A stretch of DNA of 46,651 bases from Candidatus Desantisbacteria bacterium CG1_02_38_46 (GTDB lineage Bacteria > Desantisbacteria > UBA1551 > UBA1559). The notes beneath the pieces were generated by a model that was not told the DNA's origin, made no database searches, and saw only the letters and a program-made list of their open reading frames with translations. Location of the stretch: positions 1 through 46,651 of the forward strand of contig MNUO01000108.1 in NCBI GenBank assembly GCA_001871015.1, written 5' to 3'. Position numbers and translations under genes: made by a program. Of the stretch, positions 7,310 to 17,526 are shown one piece after another (within the stretch, counting starts at the first letter, position 1; the number at the start of each line of letters is the position of its first letter).

Positions 7310-8257
7310 TTGACAAATGACAAATCATTGTTGATTCTGGGAATTGATACGAGCGGAGAGTATTGCAGTGTGGGGTTGGTGCAGGGTGAAAGAGTCCTTG
7401 GAGAAATAAGCGAAAGTGCTCCGCAGAAACACTCAGACCAGTTAATTCCATTTATTGATAAGATTTTGAAGGATAGCCACCTGAAAATACAGGATGTGGA
7501 TGGTATTGCCGTGTCACTGGGTCCGGGCAGTTTTACCGGATTGCGGGTAGGAGTGGCAACTGCGAAGGCACTGGCACAGGGGCTGGAGATTCCAATTGTG
7601 GGAGTCAGAACATTGGATATGATAGCATTAAATGCGGTTGAATATTGTAGTGGCAGACCTTGGTCTGTCGAAAAGTCGAGTAAACTCGACCACTACAGTA
7701 GTGGCAGACCTTGGTCTGTCGAAAAGTCGAGTAAACTCGACCACTACAGTAGTGGCAGAGTTTACTCTGCTATAGATAGTCGAGCGGGGTACCCGCCGAA
7801 GGCGGGTCGGACCACTACAATTTGTCCAATTGTGGATGCGAGGAAACAGCAGATTTATACGGCAGTCTATAAAATAAAGTCTAAGAGCCGAAGAACCGAA
7901 GAGCCGAAGTTAAAAAAAATGACAAAAGATTTAGTACTCACAATTGACGAGTTCTTTAAATTACTGATGACTTATAACTCACGACTTATGACGGTATTTA
8001 TAGGTAACGCAATTCCAGTTTACGGCGATGTAATAAAAGAGAAACTGTGTGGGTGTCCGCCAGGAGTGGGTGGGGGCGGGCAGGCGATTTTTGCAACTAA
8101 GGAATTATGGTATCCCCGCGCATCAAATATTGCACTGGCAGGACTGGAGAAATTGCAGCAAAATAAAAAAGGTGACAATCTTTTTAAATTGAAACCGATA
8201 TATTTGAGGGAGCCGGATATCAGGGCTAAAGCCCTGAGTTACATGGTTCAGGGCTAA
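7310..8257 (+). CDS. tsaB: tRNA threonylcarbamoyladenosine biosynthesis protein TsaB with large in-frame insertion; start uncertain
   Basis: LILGIDTSGEYCSVGLV, PLGPGSFTGLRVGVATAKALAQG-like motif, PIVDARKQQIYTAVYK; insert between AVEY and ICPIVDAR. Confidence 0.9.
   Translation: MTNDKSLLILGIDTSGEYCSVGLVQGERVLGEISESAPQKHSDQLIPFIDKILKDSHLKIQDVDGIAVSLGPGSFTGLRVGVATAKALAQGLEIPIVGVRTLDMIALNAVEYCSGRPWSVEKSSKLDHYSSGRPWSVEKSSKLDHYSSGRVYSAIDSRAGYPPKAGRTTTICPIVDARKQQIYTAVYKIKSKSRRTEEPKLKKMTKDLVLTIDEFFKLLMTYNSRLMTVFIGNAIPVYGDVIKEKLCGCPPGVGGGGQAIFATKELWYPRASNIALAGLEKLQQNKKGDNLFKLKPIYLREPDIRAKALSYMVQG
7645..7820. repeat. ~176-nt composite palindromic insertion in tsaB, flanked by ttgtagtgg/ccactacaa
   Basis: gtagtgg at 7647, 7698, 7749 (exact 51-nt period); units GGCAGACCttGGTCTG, GTCGAGTaaACTCGAC, GCAGAGTttACTCTGC, ACCCGCCgaaGGCGGGT. 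Confidence 0.95.
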
Positions 8258-8270
8258 AGCCCTGAGTTAC
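8216..8270. repeat. Palindromic repeat pair (TCAGGGCTAAAGCCCTGAGTTAC) overlapping tsaB 3' end
   Basis: gatatcagggctaaagccctgagttac and ttcagggctaaagccctgagttac. Confidence 0.9.
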
Positions 8271-8293
8271 AAAACTGATTTTGGGAGGTGACC

Positions 8294-9919
8294 ATGCGTT
8301 CAGATACGATTAAAAAAGGTGTTGAGCGGGTGCCGCACAGGGGTTTGTTATATGCAACAGGTTTGTCAAAAGAAGATTTCAGGAAGCCATTTATCGGGAT
8401 AGCTTCAAGTTTTACAGATATTGTTCCCGGGCATACAGGAATGCGGGAACTGGAAAGATTTATTGAGCGTGGTATCTCTGCAGCAGGCGGAGTTCCTTTT
8501 ATCTTTGGCATACCGGCAATCTGCGACGGAATTGCAATGGGGCACAAAGGTATGAATTATTCCCTTCCTTTAAGAGAACTTATCGCTGACACTATTGAAT
8601 CTGTTGCAAATGCACATTGTTTTGACGGACTTGTTTTACTTACAAATTGTGACAAGATTACTCCTGGTTGCCTGATTGCTGCTGCACGTCTGAACATTCC
8701 AGCAATTATTATTACTGCAGGTCCGATGTTGTGCGGAAGATACAAAGGAACTGTAAGGCTTGATTTGGTTCACGATACTTTTGAAGCAGTAGGCAGGGCA
8801 AAGGCAGGCAAGATAACACAGGAGGAACTGGATACTCTTGAAATTGAAGCCTGTCCTGGTTTTGGCTCCTGTCAGGGATTATACACTGCAAATACGATGG
8901 CTTGCCTTACAGAGACTATGGGAATGTCTGTAACAGGTTGTGCTACTGCACTCGCTGTTTCTGCAAAGAAAAGGAGGATTGCATTTGAAAGCGGGAAAAA
9001 GGTTGTGGAATTAATTAAGAAAAAAGTCACTGCGAAAAAAATTCTGACAGAGAATGCTCTACTCAATGCAATTAGAGTTGATATGGCACTTGGAGGTTCT
9101 ACCAACACTATCCTTCATCTCACTCGCTTGGCAAGAGAATTAGAGATTGATTTACCTCTAAAACTTTTTGACATAATAAGTCGTTCTACACCGCACATTG
9201 TAAATCTACGCCCGGGCGGGGAATATTTTCTTGAGGATCTGGAGTATGCAGGTGGAATTCCAGCGATATTAAATGTTTTAAAGAACGACCTTAAATCTTC
9301 GTTGACTGTTAACGGAAAGAATATTCTGGAAATCGCAAAAGAAGGCGAGGTGTTTGATTCAGAAGTAATTCATAAAAAATCCAATCCATACCACAAAGAA
9401 GGCGGAGTTGCAATCCTTTTTGGGAATCTGGCACCCGGTGGAGCGGTTGTAAAACAAATAGCAGTAAGTCCGAAGATGCGCCGGTTTACCGGACGCGCAC
9501 ATATCTTTAATTCAGAAGAAGAAGCGATGAGAGGCGCTATGAACAAGAAAATTAAAAAGGGCGAAGTCATTGTTATCCGCTATGAAGGAGAAAAAGGTGC
9601 ACCAGGAATGCCAGAGATGCTTTCTTTAACTGCGTTTTTAACCGGGATGGGAATGGGAGAAAGTGTAGCATTGATTACAGACGGAAGATTTTCAGGTGGC
9701 ACCCGTGGTCCCTGTATAGGGCACATAGCACCTGAGGCAGCGGTTGGTGGGCCGATTGCAATTGTTAAAGATGGAGATATTATCCACATTGATATTGACA
9801 GGCGCAGGATTGAGTTGAAATTAAGTGATGCTGAAATCAAATTGCGACTTGCTAAATGGAAACCTCCTCTGCCCAGAGTAAAGACAGGCTACCTTGCAAA
9901 ATATGCTAAATTACTTTGA
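8294..9919 (+). CDS. ilvD: Dihydroxy-acid dehydratase
   Basis: [53 protein letters not shown]; the track start at 8288 is a GTG inside the RBS, ATG at 8294 preferred. Confidence 0.95.
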   Translation: MRSDTIKKGVERVPHRGLLYATGLSKEDFRKPFIGIASSFTDIVPGHTGMRELERFIERGISAAGGVPFIFGIPAICDGIAMGHKGMNYSLPLRELIADTIESVANAHCFDGLVLLTNCDKITPGCLIAAARLNIPAIIITAGPMLCGRYKGTVRLDLVHDTFEAVGRAKAGKITQEELDTLEIEACPGFGSCQGLYTANTMACLTETMGMSVTGCATALAVSAKKRRIAFESGKKVVELIKKKVTAKKILTENALLNAIRVDMALGGSTNTILHLTRLARELEIDLPLKLFDIISRSTPHIVNLRPGGEYFLEDLEYAGGIPAILNVLKNDLKSSLTVNGKNILEIAKEGEVFDSEVIHKKSNPYHKEGGVAILFGNLAPGGAVVKQIAVSPKMRRFTGRAHIFNSEEEAMRGAMNKKIKKGEVIVIRYEGEKGAPGMPEMLSLTAFLTGMGMGESVALITDGRFSGGTRGPCIGHIAPEAAVGGPIAIVKDGDIIHIDIDRRRIELKLSDAEIKLRLAKWKPPLPRVKTGYLAKYAKLL

Positions 9920-10923
9920 AGACAGATAATTATATGAATAATTCGTTAATAAGAAAATTAAGAAAAGAAGTCAACAGAGAAATTATTACAACTATTAGAA
10001 GTTTTTGTGAAATTCCAATTGCCTCCCAGATGTTGGGCTACCAGATGGGTTTGCTGAAAAACGAAAGTAAAGAAACACAGGGCAAGCGTTTTCGCCCGAT
10101 TTTGTGCTTACTTTCAAGCCTTGCAATAAACGGTGATTACAAAATGGCATTACCAGCTGCTGCAGCGATTGAGTTAATTCATAATTTTTCCCTGATTCAC
10201 GATGATATTCAGGACGAGGATGAATGCAGACGCGGCAGGAAGACGGTCTGGAGGAAATGGGGTAATAATCAGGCAATTAACGCAGGGGATGCAATGCATA
10301 CTCTTGCGAATATCGCATTGCAGAGATTATTTAAAATGAATTTGTCCCCGAAAGTCATTGATTCTGTTTTTTTCATAATTAATAATGCCTGTTATCAAAT
10401 GTGCGAGGGGCAAATGCTGGATATAGGTTTTGAAAAAAAGTGGAACGTTAGACTTCCTCAGTATTTACAAATGATTCGCAAGAAAACCGCCACCCTCATC
10501 CAGAGTGCTCCATATTGTGGTGCATTAATTGCCACGCAGAATCGAAGCGTGATTAGACATTACAAAAATTTTGGAGCTAATGTTGGAATGGCATTTCAAA
10601 TTTTCAATGACCTTTCAGGATGTGACGGTTCGGCTGCGCAGTTCAATCATTTTTACAGTGATTTGATAAAGAAGAAAAAGACTCTGCCAGTAATTCTTGC
10701 TTTCAAAAGTTTGGAATCGGCACAGAAGAGAAAGATAAAAGAAAGAGAAATGCTCAGCCTGTTTAAAGAATCCGATGCCATTCAGCATTCTCGAAGAATT
10801 GGCGAGAACTATTTAGAGAATGCACTTCTTGAACTGAATAAAACAGGTATCAAGAATCCATCGCAGGAATTATTAAAAGAATATATAAAAAAGGGGACAG
10901 GCTACTTTTCCCAAGGAATCTGA
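9916..10923 (+). CDS. Polyprenyl synthetase family protein
   Basis: [39 protein letters not shown]; second Asp-rich motif degenerate ([12 protein letters not shown]). Confidence 0.85.
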   Translation: MKTDNYMNNSLIRKLRKEVNREIITTIRSFCEIPIASQMLGYQMGLLKNESKETQGKRFRPILCLLSSLAINGDYKMALPAAAAIELIHNFSLIHDDIQDEDECRRGRKTVWRKWGNNQAINAGDAMHTLANIALQRLFKMNLSPKVIDSVFFIINNACYQMCEGQMLDIGFEKKWNVRLPQYLQMIRKKTATLIQSAPYCGALIATQNRSVIRHYKNFGANVGMAFQIFNDLSGCDGSAAQFNHFYSDLIKKKKTLPVILAFKSLESAQKRKIKEREMLSLFKESDAIQHSRRIGENYLENALLELNKTGIKNPSQELLKEYIKKGTGYFSQGI

Positions 10924-10955
10924 AATGTGTAGGTCTGACTACGTGCGGGGGTTTG

Positions 10956-11969
10956 ATGCGCATTGTTTTTATGGGAACACCTGAATTTGCTTTGCCGTCA
11001 TTAAATAAGTTGATTCAGACGCATAACATTTTGTGCGTGGTGACACAAACAGATAAACCAAAAGGCAGGGGAATGAAATTAACTCCTCCACCAATCAAAT
11101 TTCTTGCCCAGCAATTGAATATTCCTGTGGTTCAGCCAGGGAAAATTGGAGAAATTTCAGGATATTTAAAATCACTTTCTCCAGATGTAATTGTTGTGGT
11201 TGCTTATGGAGAAATTTTGTCAGAGGAAATTCTGAAAATTCCCAGATTTGGGTGTATTAACCTTCACGCTTCTCTTCTTCCAGAATTGCGGGGTCCAGAA
11301 CCCATTGCCTGGAGCGTTATTCTTGGCAAAGAAAAAACAGGGTTAACCACAATGTGGATGGATAAGGGAGTGGATACGGGTGACATAATTCTACAGAAGG
11401 AAATTGAAATTTTACCAGATGATACAAAAGGAAGTCTTGAGCAAAAAATGTCACTTACCGGCGCTGATTTTTTATGTGAGACACTAAAGATGGTTGAAAG
11501 CAGCAATGCCCCACGAAAAAAACAAGTCCGATGTCCCCCGATGGACATCGGGGGAATACGGACTCCGAACGCAAGCATCGGAGAGGGGAATCCAATTTAC
11601 GCTCCAATGATAAAAAAGTCAGATTGTCTGATTGACTGGTCAAAACCTGCATGGGAGATTCATAATCTCATCCGGGGATTAAATCCAGCGCCATCTGCAT
11701 ACACTTTCTTAGAAGGTAAACGTTTGAAAATTCACAGAACAGCCGTCAATGTAGGGCAAGAATGTAGCGGTGCAATGACTCCGAAAGGACGGAGTATACG
11801 GACTGTAGAGCAAGGCGAGATTATTGAAATCAAAGAAGATGAAATTCTCGTTGCTACTGGCGAAGGCATACTCTCTCTTCTTGAGATTCAACCTGAGGGC
11901 AAACGTGCAATGTCAGTGAAGGACTATTTACAAGGGCATTCTTTAAAAGAAAGAATGAAATTTGGATGA
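10956..11969 (+). CDS. fmt: Methionyl-tRNA formyltransferase with in-frame palindromic insertion
   Basis: MRIVFMGTPEFALPSL, GCINLHASLLPELRGPEPIAWSVILG, GLNPAPSAYT. Confidence 0.95.
   Translation: MRIVFMGTPEFALPSLNKLIQTHNILCVVTQTDKPKGRGMKLTPPPIKFLAQQLNIPVVQPGKIGEISGYLKSLSPDVIVVVAYGEILSEEILKIPRFGCINLHASLLPELRGPEPIAWSVILGKEKTGLTTMWMDKGVDTGDIILQKEIEILPDDTKGSLEQKMSLTGADFLCETLKMVESSNAPRKKQVRCPPMDIGGIRTPNASIGEGNPIYAPMIKKSDCLIDWSKPAWEIHNLIRGLNPAPSAYTFLEGKRLKIHRTAVNVGQECSGAMTPKGRSIRTVEQGEIIEIKEDEILVATGEGILSLLEIQPEGKRAMSVKDYLQGHSLKERMKFG
11529..11584. repeat. Palindromic insertion in fmt
   Basis: CCCCCGATGgaCATCGGGGG then acggaCTCCGAacgcaagcaTCGGAG. Confidence 0.8.
11778..11796. repeat. Second small palindrome in fmt
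   Basis: ACTCCGaaaggaCGGAGT followed by atacggact (shared with the 11529 element). Confidence 0.6.
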
Positions 11970-11990
11970 AGACAGCGGAATAATAAATAA

Positions 11991-13241
11991 ATGAACCTAA
12001 AAAGCATGCTGATTTTTTTTGATTTTAAATTCAGAAAATACAAAAAGATAAAATATCTTGGAATGCCACTGATGACTGAAGTCGGTAAAGCTATTCCTAA
12101 AGAATTATTTCTTAAATCAGCAGAAGATTTGAGGATGGTAAGTAAGGATAATAAAATAATTACGGAAAATAAAGATGAAATTAGTTTTATCCTGGACAGG
12201 GCAATTCATGACGTTCCCTGGCCCGAACAGCGATGGATTGAATACATCTGCGAACACAAAATCCAGGACTATACGCAAGAGCAACAGTTTTTTCTTAAAG
12301 CACATTTACAACCTTTTATCTCACTGTATGAAGCCCTGAAAATAGATTATAGGAGGGGTGTCTATCTGCGTGATTTGTTTAATGGCAAGGAGTTATTTTT
12401 AATGGATATAGGTTTCGGGACAACGGCAAAGAAGGGTATGTTGTTAGCAACGAGGGTTATCACTTTTGAAGGGTTAAATTTCACTGCAGGTGCTCCCATA
12501 CTCTTTAGACAAGAAGATAAGAAACAATTGGTAGAAAATTTCACTTTCCTGTACGAGAAAAAGAAAAATGAAATGACATGGGAAAAAATGATGCGAAAAT
12601 ACGCTCCCTATTTTTTTATTGAATACAGAAAAAGAGACTATACTGTCTATTTTGCAAACGTGACAGAGGATTCGATAACTCCTTTCTCTCTTCTAACAGC
12701 CGCATGGGATTACGCAAGAAAGAAAAATCTTATTAAGCACTCAGATGACTTTCCTGTGGAGCAGTGTTTAATCAATTCAAATTGGCAGAAAACAGGATTA
12801 GCCAGCATGGTTATCACCAGAAGCCAAAAAGATGGCAAACTGATTGTAGGTGTTTTTTTAGTGGATATTTTCTGTTTAGGGCTGAAGGATACATTTTTCA
12901 ATGCTAACATACCAGCTGATCAGTTTGAAGATATTTTTTTGCGTAAATATTATCAGAACACAGAACCAGTAACAATTGGCATTAACTATGCTAAAGAAAT
13001 TATATTTGGAGCGATAGATTATGCCAGAAAATTAGGATTTGAACCTCAAAAAAATTTCAAATTATCAAAATATGTTTTGGGAACAGAAAAACTGACATAT
13101 CAGCATAACATTAAATTTGGAGGGCCTGAGGGGAAACCATTATATATTGCAGGGCCTTACGATGATTACAAAAAAATTGTTCGTCAGCTTACAGAACTTT
13201 TGGGAGAAGGCGGATTCCATTTTATCCTACCTTCAGAATAA
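11991..13241 (+). CDS. Hypothetical protein (416 aa)
   Basis: Long ORF in operon direction; no family recognised. Confidence 0.7.
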   Translation: MNLKSMLIFFDFKFRKYKKIKYLGMPLMTEVGKAIPKELFLKSAEDLRMVSKDNKIITENKDEISFILDRAIHDVPWPEQRWIEYICEHKIQDYTQEQQFFLKAHLQPFISLYEALKIDYRRGVYLRDLFNGKELFLMDIGFGTTAKKGMLLATRVITFEGLNFTAGAPILFRQEDKKQLVENFTFLYEKKKNEMTWEKMMRKYAPYFFIEYRKRDYTVYFANVTEDSITPFSLLTAAWDYARKKNLIKHSDDFPVEQCLINSNWQKTGLASMVITRSQKDGKLIVGVFLVDIFCLGLKDTFFNANIPADQFEDIFLRKYYQNTEPVTIGINYAKEIIFGAIDYARKLGFEPQKNFKLSKYVLGTEKLTYQHNIKFGGPEGKPLYIAGPYDDYKKIVRQLTELLGEGGFHFILPSE

Positions 13242-13331
13242 TCATATGTATCATCTTTTACTTCTAACGTGAAAGCATTAAGTAAATGTTAAATATTTAA
13301 CGTTTGTATTAAATACAAGGAGGTATAAAAA

Positions 13332-13808
13332 ATGTTTACTGGACAAAAAACAAGAATTTTTAAAAAAATGGTCGCTGTTACTATTTTTGGACTGGTGTGC
13401 TCAAACCTGATATTTGCGCAAGCAGTGCAGACAATTTATTCTAGCGGTACGGTATATCTTCCTGATGTATGTCCACAGAGTTGCATTGCAGTGCTAACTG
13501 TAAATGTTGTCTGGAAGGATTTCCCTGCCTCTCAGGGTGGCACTGGACGCAAAATAGTTGAGGAAGCAACCTTCACAGGAAAAGAAGGGGAGAGGGAAAT
13601 TAAATTTACAGGTGTCAGGATTACTCCATCTTTTTTCCGGGGAGAGATTTCACTGAATGTGCAGTGTGAAATTAAAAAAGGCGATATGGTGGTGGCAAGA
13701 TTTAAGATGGATGGAGAAGATGCAAACAGCCCGAAGCCGATGAGTTATAATGAGGCGGTTGCCGGTAATCTGCTGAATCTGAAATTGAAAATGAAAGCAG
13801 CAGAGTAA
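13332..13808 (+). CDS. Hypothetical exported protein; C-terminus/stop inside a repeat
   Basis: RBS aaggaggt; N-terminal signal peptide KKMVAVTIFGLVCSNLIFAQA. Confidence 0.7.
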   Translation: MFTGQKTRIFKKMVAVTIFGLVCSNLIFAQAVQTIYSSGTVYLPDVCPQSCIAVLTVNVVWKDFPASQGGTGRKIVEEATFTGKEGEREIKFTGVRITPSFFRGEISLNVQCEIKKGDMVVARFKMDGEDANSPKPMSYNEAVAGNLLNLKLKMKAAE

Positions 13809-13853
13809 ACTCTGCCACTACATAATGAGCAGCAGAGTAAACTCTGCCACTAC
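13797..13853. repeat. Palindromic repeat pair (GCAGAGTAAACTCTGCCACTACAT)
   Basis: gcagcagagtaaactctgccactacat twice; reverse complement of the gtagtggcagagtttactctgc unit in tsaB. Confidence 0.92.
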
Positions 13854-13864
13854 ATTCCTCAATC

Positions 13865-13892
13865 TTGACTTTTTGCATTTTTATGATATACT
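13865..13892 (+). promoter_or_regulatory. Sigma70-like promoter upstream of ilvB
   Basis: TTGACT-N16-TATACT. Confidence 0.6.
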
Positions 13893-13931
13893 GATTAGAT
13901 AATAATTACAAATTCATGATAGGAGTTCAAG

Positions 13932-15602
13932 ATGAAGAAGACAGGTGCTCAGATACTTATTGAAAGTTTAATTAAAGAAGGTGTGGAAATTATATTTGGA
14001 TACCCGGGTGGGGCTACGCTTTCTATATATGATGCGCTTTATGACGCACCGATAAAACATATCCTTGTGCGTCATGAACAGGGAGCAGCACATATGGCTG
14101 ATGGTTATGCCAGAGCTACAGGTAAAGTGGGTGTATGTATGGCTACTTCAGGACCCGGTGCGACAAATCTTGTTACCGGCATTGCTACTGCTTACATGGA
14201 TTCTGTTCCAATTATTGCCATTACCGGACAGGTTCCAACTCCGATGATTGGAAATGACGCTTTTCAGGAAGCAGATATAACAGGCATTACCCGTCCGATT
14301 ACCAAACACAATTATTTAGTGAAAGATGTTAAGGATTTAGCATATGTTGTAAAAGAAGCATTCTACATTGCTTTTTCAGGAAGGCCGGGTCCGGTGTTGA
14401 TTGATATTCCAAAGGATGTACAGGCAGCGTCTACTGAATATCACTATCCAGATAAAATCAGCCTGCGTAGTTACAACCCTACATACTACGGCCATCCTGG
14501 ACAAATCAAAAAGTTAGTTGAAGTAATCCAGAAATCAGAGCGTCCTGTCATTTATGCTGGGGGAGGAGTAATAATTGCAAATGCCAGTGAAGAATTAAAG
14601 AAATTCGCAGAGACTACTGGTATTCCGGTGACAACTACTCTCCTGGGGTTGGGTGGTTTTCCTGAAACTTCTAATTTATCCCTTGGGATGCTGGGTATGC
14701 ATGGAACAAGGTATGCAAATTATGCGGTTACGGAATCTGATTTGCTTATTGGTATAGGTGCGCGATTTGATGACCGTGTCACCGGCAAATTGAGTGATTT
14801 TGCACCAAAAGCAACAATTGTTCACATTGACATAGACCCCACGAGTATCAGCAAGAGCGTTGAGGTTGACATTCCTATTGTAGGAGATGTGAAGAATGTG
14901 CTTGTGGAGTTGAATAAATTAGTAAAGAAAAAAGATAATCTTAAACCCTGGCTGGACAAAATTGAAAAGTGGAAAAAAGAGTACCCGTTAGGTTATAAGC
15001 AGGGCAAGGAGATTAAACCTCAATTCGTAGTCCAAGAAATCAGTCGGATTACAAAGGGAAATGCAATCATCGCTACAGAGGTGGGCCAGAATCAGATGTG
15101 GTCAGCACAATTCTACAAGTTTGCTAAACCCCGCACCTTTCTTTCTTCGGGTGGATTAGGTACTATGGGTTATGGTTTTCCTGCTAGCATTGGAGCAAAG
15201 GTTGGCTGCCCTGACAAAATAGTATTTGATATTGCTGGAGATGGTAGTTTTCAGATGAATCTTCAGCAATTAGCAACTGCTGTACAATTTAAAATAGCGG
15301 TGAAAGTGGCAATTTTGAATAATGGTTTTTTAGGGATGGTGCGTCAATGGCAGGAATTGTTCTTCAACAAGCGGTATTCGCAAACCCCCATTGAAAACCC
15401 TGATTTTGTAAAAATTGCCCAGGCATATGGTGCAATGGGAATTAGAGTGACAAAACCAGAGGACGTGGGTCCTGCAATTTCTAAAGCAATTGAATCTCCC
15501 CTTCCTGTAGTTATTGACTTTCATGTGGCGCCAGAGGAGAATGTATTTCCGATGGTGCCAGTTGGTTCACCAATTTCAGAGATGATTGGAGGTCTTGCAT
15601 GA
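13932..15602 (+). CDS. ilvB: Acetolactate synthase, large subunit
   Basis: [76 protein letters not shown]. Confidence 0.95.
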   Translation: MKKTGAQILIESLIKEGVEIIFGYPGGATLSIYDALYDAPIKHILVRHEQGAAHMADGYARATGKVGVCMATSGPGATNLVTGIATAYMDSVPIIAITGQVPTPMIGNDAFQEADITGITRPITKHNYLVKDVKDLAYVVKEAFYIAFSGRPGPVLIDIPKDVQAASTEYHYPDKISLRSYNPTYYGHPGQIKKLVEVIQKSERPVIYAGGGVIIANASEELKKFAETTGIPVTTTLLGLGGFPETSNLSLGMLGMHGTRYANYAVTESDLLIGIGARFDDRVTGKLSDFAPKATIVHIDIDPTSISKSVEVDIPIVGDVKNVLVELNKLVKKKDNLKPWLDKIEKWKKEYPLGYKQGKEIKPQFVVQEISRITKGNAIIATEVGQNQMWSAQFYKFAKPRTFLSSGGLGTMGYGFPASIGAKVGCPDKIVFDIAGDGSFQMNLQQLATAVQFKIAVKVAILNNGFLGMVRQWQELFFNKRYSQTPIENPDFVKIAQAYGAMGIRVTKPEDVGPAISKAIESPLPVVIDFHVAPEENVFPMVPVGSPISEMIGGLA

Positions 15603-16075
15603 AACATACAATTTGTTGTCTTGTTGAAAATAAATTCGGGGTGCTTGCTCGCATTGCAGGATTGTTCAGTTCCCGTGGGTTCAACATTAATAGTCTTGCG
15701 GTTGGCGAAACTGAAGATGCCATGGTTTCCAGGATGACCATTGTGCTGGATGCCGACGAAAGAATACTTGAACAGGTTATTAAGCAGCTTCGTAAGCTCA
15801 TCGATGTTATTAAGGTGATTGACCTGACCGGTCAGGATTCAGTTGAAAGAGAGCTTATGCTAATAAAGGTTAACACTTCTGATACGGTTGCAAAGTCTGA
15901 GGCAATGCAGATTGTTGACATATTTCGCGCAAAGATTGTAGATGTGGGCGCAAAATCTCTGGTTGTGGAAATTACAGGAGATGAAAAGAAAGTTGAGACA
16001 CTATTAGAATTACTTCGTCCTTTTGGTATAAAAGAATTGGCTCGCACAGGAAAGATTGCTATGCTACGCAAGTAG
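15599..16075 (+). CDS. ilvN: Acetolactate synthase, small subunit
   Basis: [37 protein letters not shown] domain; overlaps ilvB. Confidence 0.95.
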   Translation: MKHTICCLVENKFGVLARIAGLFSSRGFNINSLAVGETEDAMVSRMTIVLDADERILEQVIKQLRKLIDVIKVIDLTGQDSVERELMLIKVNTSDTVAKSEAMQIVDIFRAKIVDVGAKSLVVEITGDEKKVETLLELLRPFGIKELARTGKIAMLRK

Positions 16076-16129
16076 GAAAAAGGGACGCTTCTAATCGTCC
16101 ACTTTTATGAGTTCAAGGAGGAATAACAG

Positions 16130-16891
16130 ATGAATGAAGATATGGCTGGCGAGGTTACAGGTAGGTTGGCAGAATATGGACAGAGGATTATCAGCACATT
16201 AGTTATAATACTGGTTGGAATTCTGGCGGCGAGGTTTCTCACAATGTTTATTGATAACATATTAAAGAGAACCAAGATGCCTGCTACGACCAGGGGTTTT
16301 GTGAACACTTTAATCTATATAGCCATTATAGTTATGACTGTGATTATGGCGCTTACTCCTTTTGAAATTGATATTGGCCCACTTGTGGTAGGCCTTGCTA
16401 TAATAGGTTTTATTGTCGGACTTGCCATTCAGGGAGCACTTTCTAATTTTGCAGCTGGAATTATGATTCTTGCGCAGAGACCATTCCATGTTGGAGATTT
16501 TGTAGATGTTGCTGGTGAAATAGGCGAGGTTAAAGAAATTACAATGACTTCAACTGTAATTGATACACCAGAAAATGTTAAGGTTGTTTTTCCCAATGCA
16601 AAAGTCCTTGCAGGCGAGATAAAAAATTACAGTGCTCACAAAATTCGCAGGATAATCATCCCGATAGAAGTGGATAGAAGTGTAAAAATTGACGATTTAA
16701 TTGAAAGTATAAATGCTATTTTATCCACACAGGAGAAAATTCTTAAGGACCCTCCACCCTCAGTGAAGATTTGTGGCATCTCCAGTTCAAAGGTTAACTT
16801 AAATATAAAAGTATGGTGTGATGCTGATGAAGTTGAGGAAGTCTCCCACTGTATTCTTTATAAAATCAAGAAAGAACAGGAGAAAATCTAA
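16130..16891 (+). CDS. Mechanosensitive ion channel family protein (MscS-like)
   Basis: VGLAIIGFIVGLAIQGALSNFAAGIMILAQRPFHVGDFVDVAGEIGEVKEI. Confidence 0.93.
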   Translation: MNEDMAGEVTGRLAEYGQRIISTLVIILVGILAARFLTMFIDNILKRTKMPATTRGFVNTLIYIAIIVMTVIMALTPFEIDIGPLVVGLAIIGFIVGLAIQGALSNFAAGIMILAQRPFHVGDFVDVAGEIGEVKEITMTSTVIDTPENVKVVFPNAKVLAGEIKNYSAHKIRRIIIPIEVDRSVKIDDLIESINAILSTQEKILKDPPPSVKICGISSSKVNLNIKVWCDADEVEEVSHCILYKIKKEQEKI

Positions 16892-17508
16892 TGAAGATTC
16901 GTGAAATCTCGTGGTTTTATATTTTGATTGTTGTTTTTTTATGTTTTATTGCTGGATGTGCTCCGAGGATGGCAGTTAAACCGGGCTATGACTTTTCTAA
17001 AATTAAACGCATTGCAGTTTTGAATTTTGATGGAGAGAGGGGCAGTGCTGTTGCTGATATATTTATTCTTGAATTAATGAAGAAGGGTTTTGATGTGATG
17101 GAGCGTAAGAAACTAGAAAGTATACTGAAGGAGCAGGACCTCGGTGTTTCGGGTCGAGTTGAGCCCTCTACTGCTAAAGCCATAGGCAGAATATTTGGTG
17201 TTGATGCAATTTTGACAGGTTCTGTTATTCAATATTTGCCAGCACAGAAGAGAACAGTATTATTTTCTTTGGGAGATACAGTTGTTATTATACCGGGTTT
17301 ATATGTGGTGGAAAGAGGCGACAATTATATAATTTATCTGACAGATGCAGAAATTGGAATTAGTGCCAGGATGATAGATGTAGAGACCGGCAGTATCGTC
17401 TGGGTTGCATCTGAATCCTACAGGGGTTTTTCAACTGACAGCACTTTCCAGGGAGTAATACTCTCACTGGTGGATTCCCTCAGGAGTGTCTTTCCGAAGA
17501 AGAAATAG
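16891..17508 (+). CDS. Lipoprotein of CsgG/curli-assembly-like family
   Basis: Lipobox FIAGCAP; KRIAVLNFDGERGSAVADIFILELMKKGFDVMERKKLESILKEQ. Confidence 0.75.
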   Translation: MKIREISWFYILIVVFLCFIAGCAPRMAVKPGYDFSKIKRIAVLNFDGERGSAVADIFILELMKKGFDVMERKKLESILKEQDLGVSGRVEPSTAKAIGRIFGVDAILTGSVIQYLPAQKRTVLFSLGDTVVIIPGLYVVERGDNYIIYLTDAEIGISARMIDVETGSIVWVASESYRGFSTDSTFQGVILSLVDSLRSVFPKKK

Positions 17509-17526
17509 AGAAGAAAGGAGTTTTAG

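Noticed and set aside
8288-8293. GTG start for ilvD given by the ORF track
   Set aside because: The GTG lies inside the Shine-Dalgarno (ggaggtg); ATG at 8294 is the better start.
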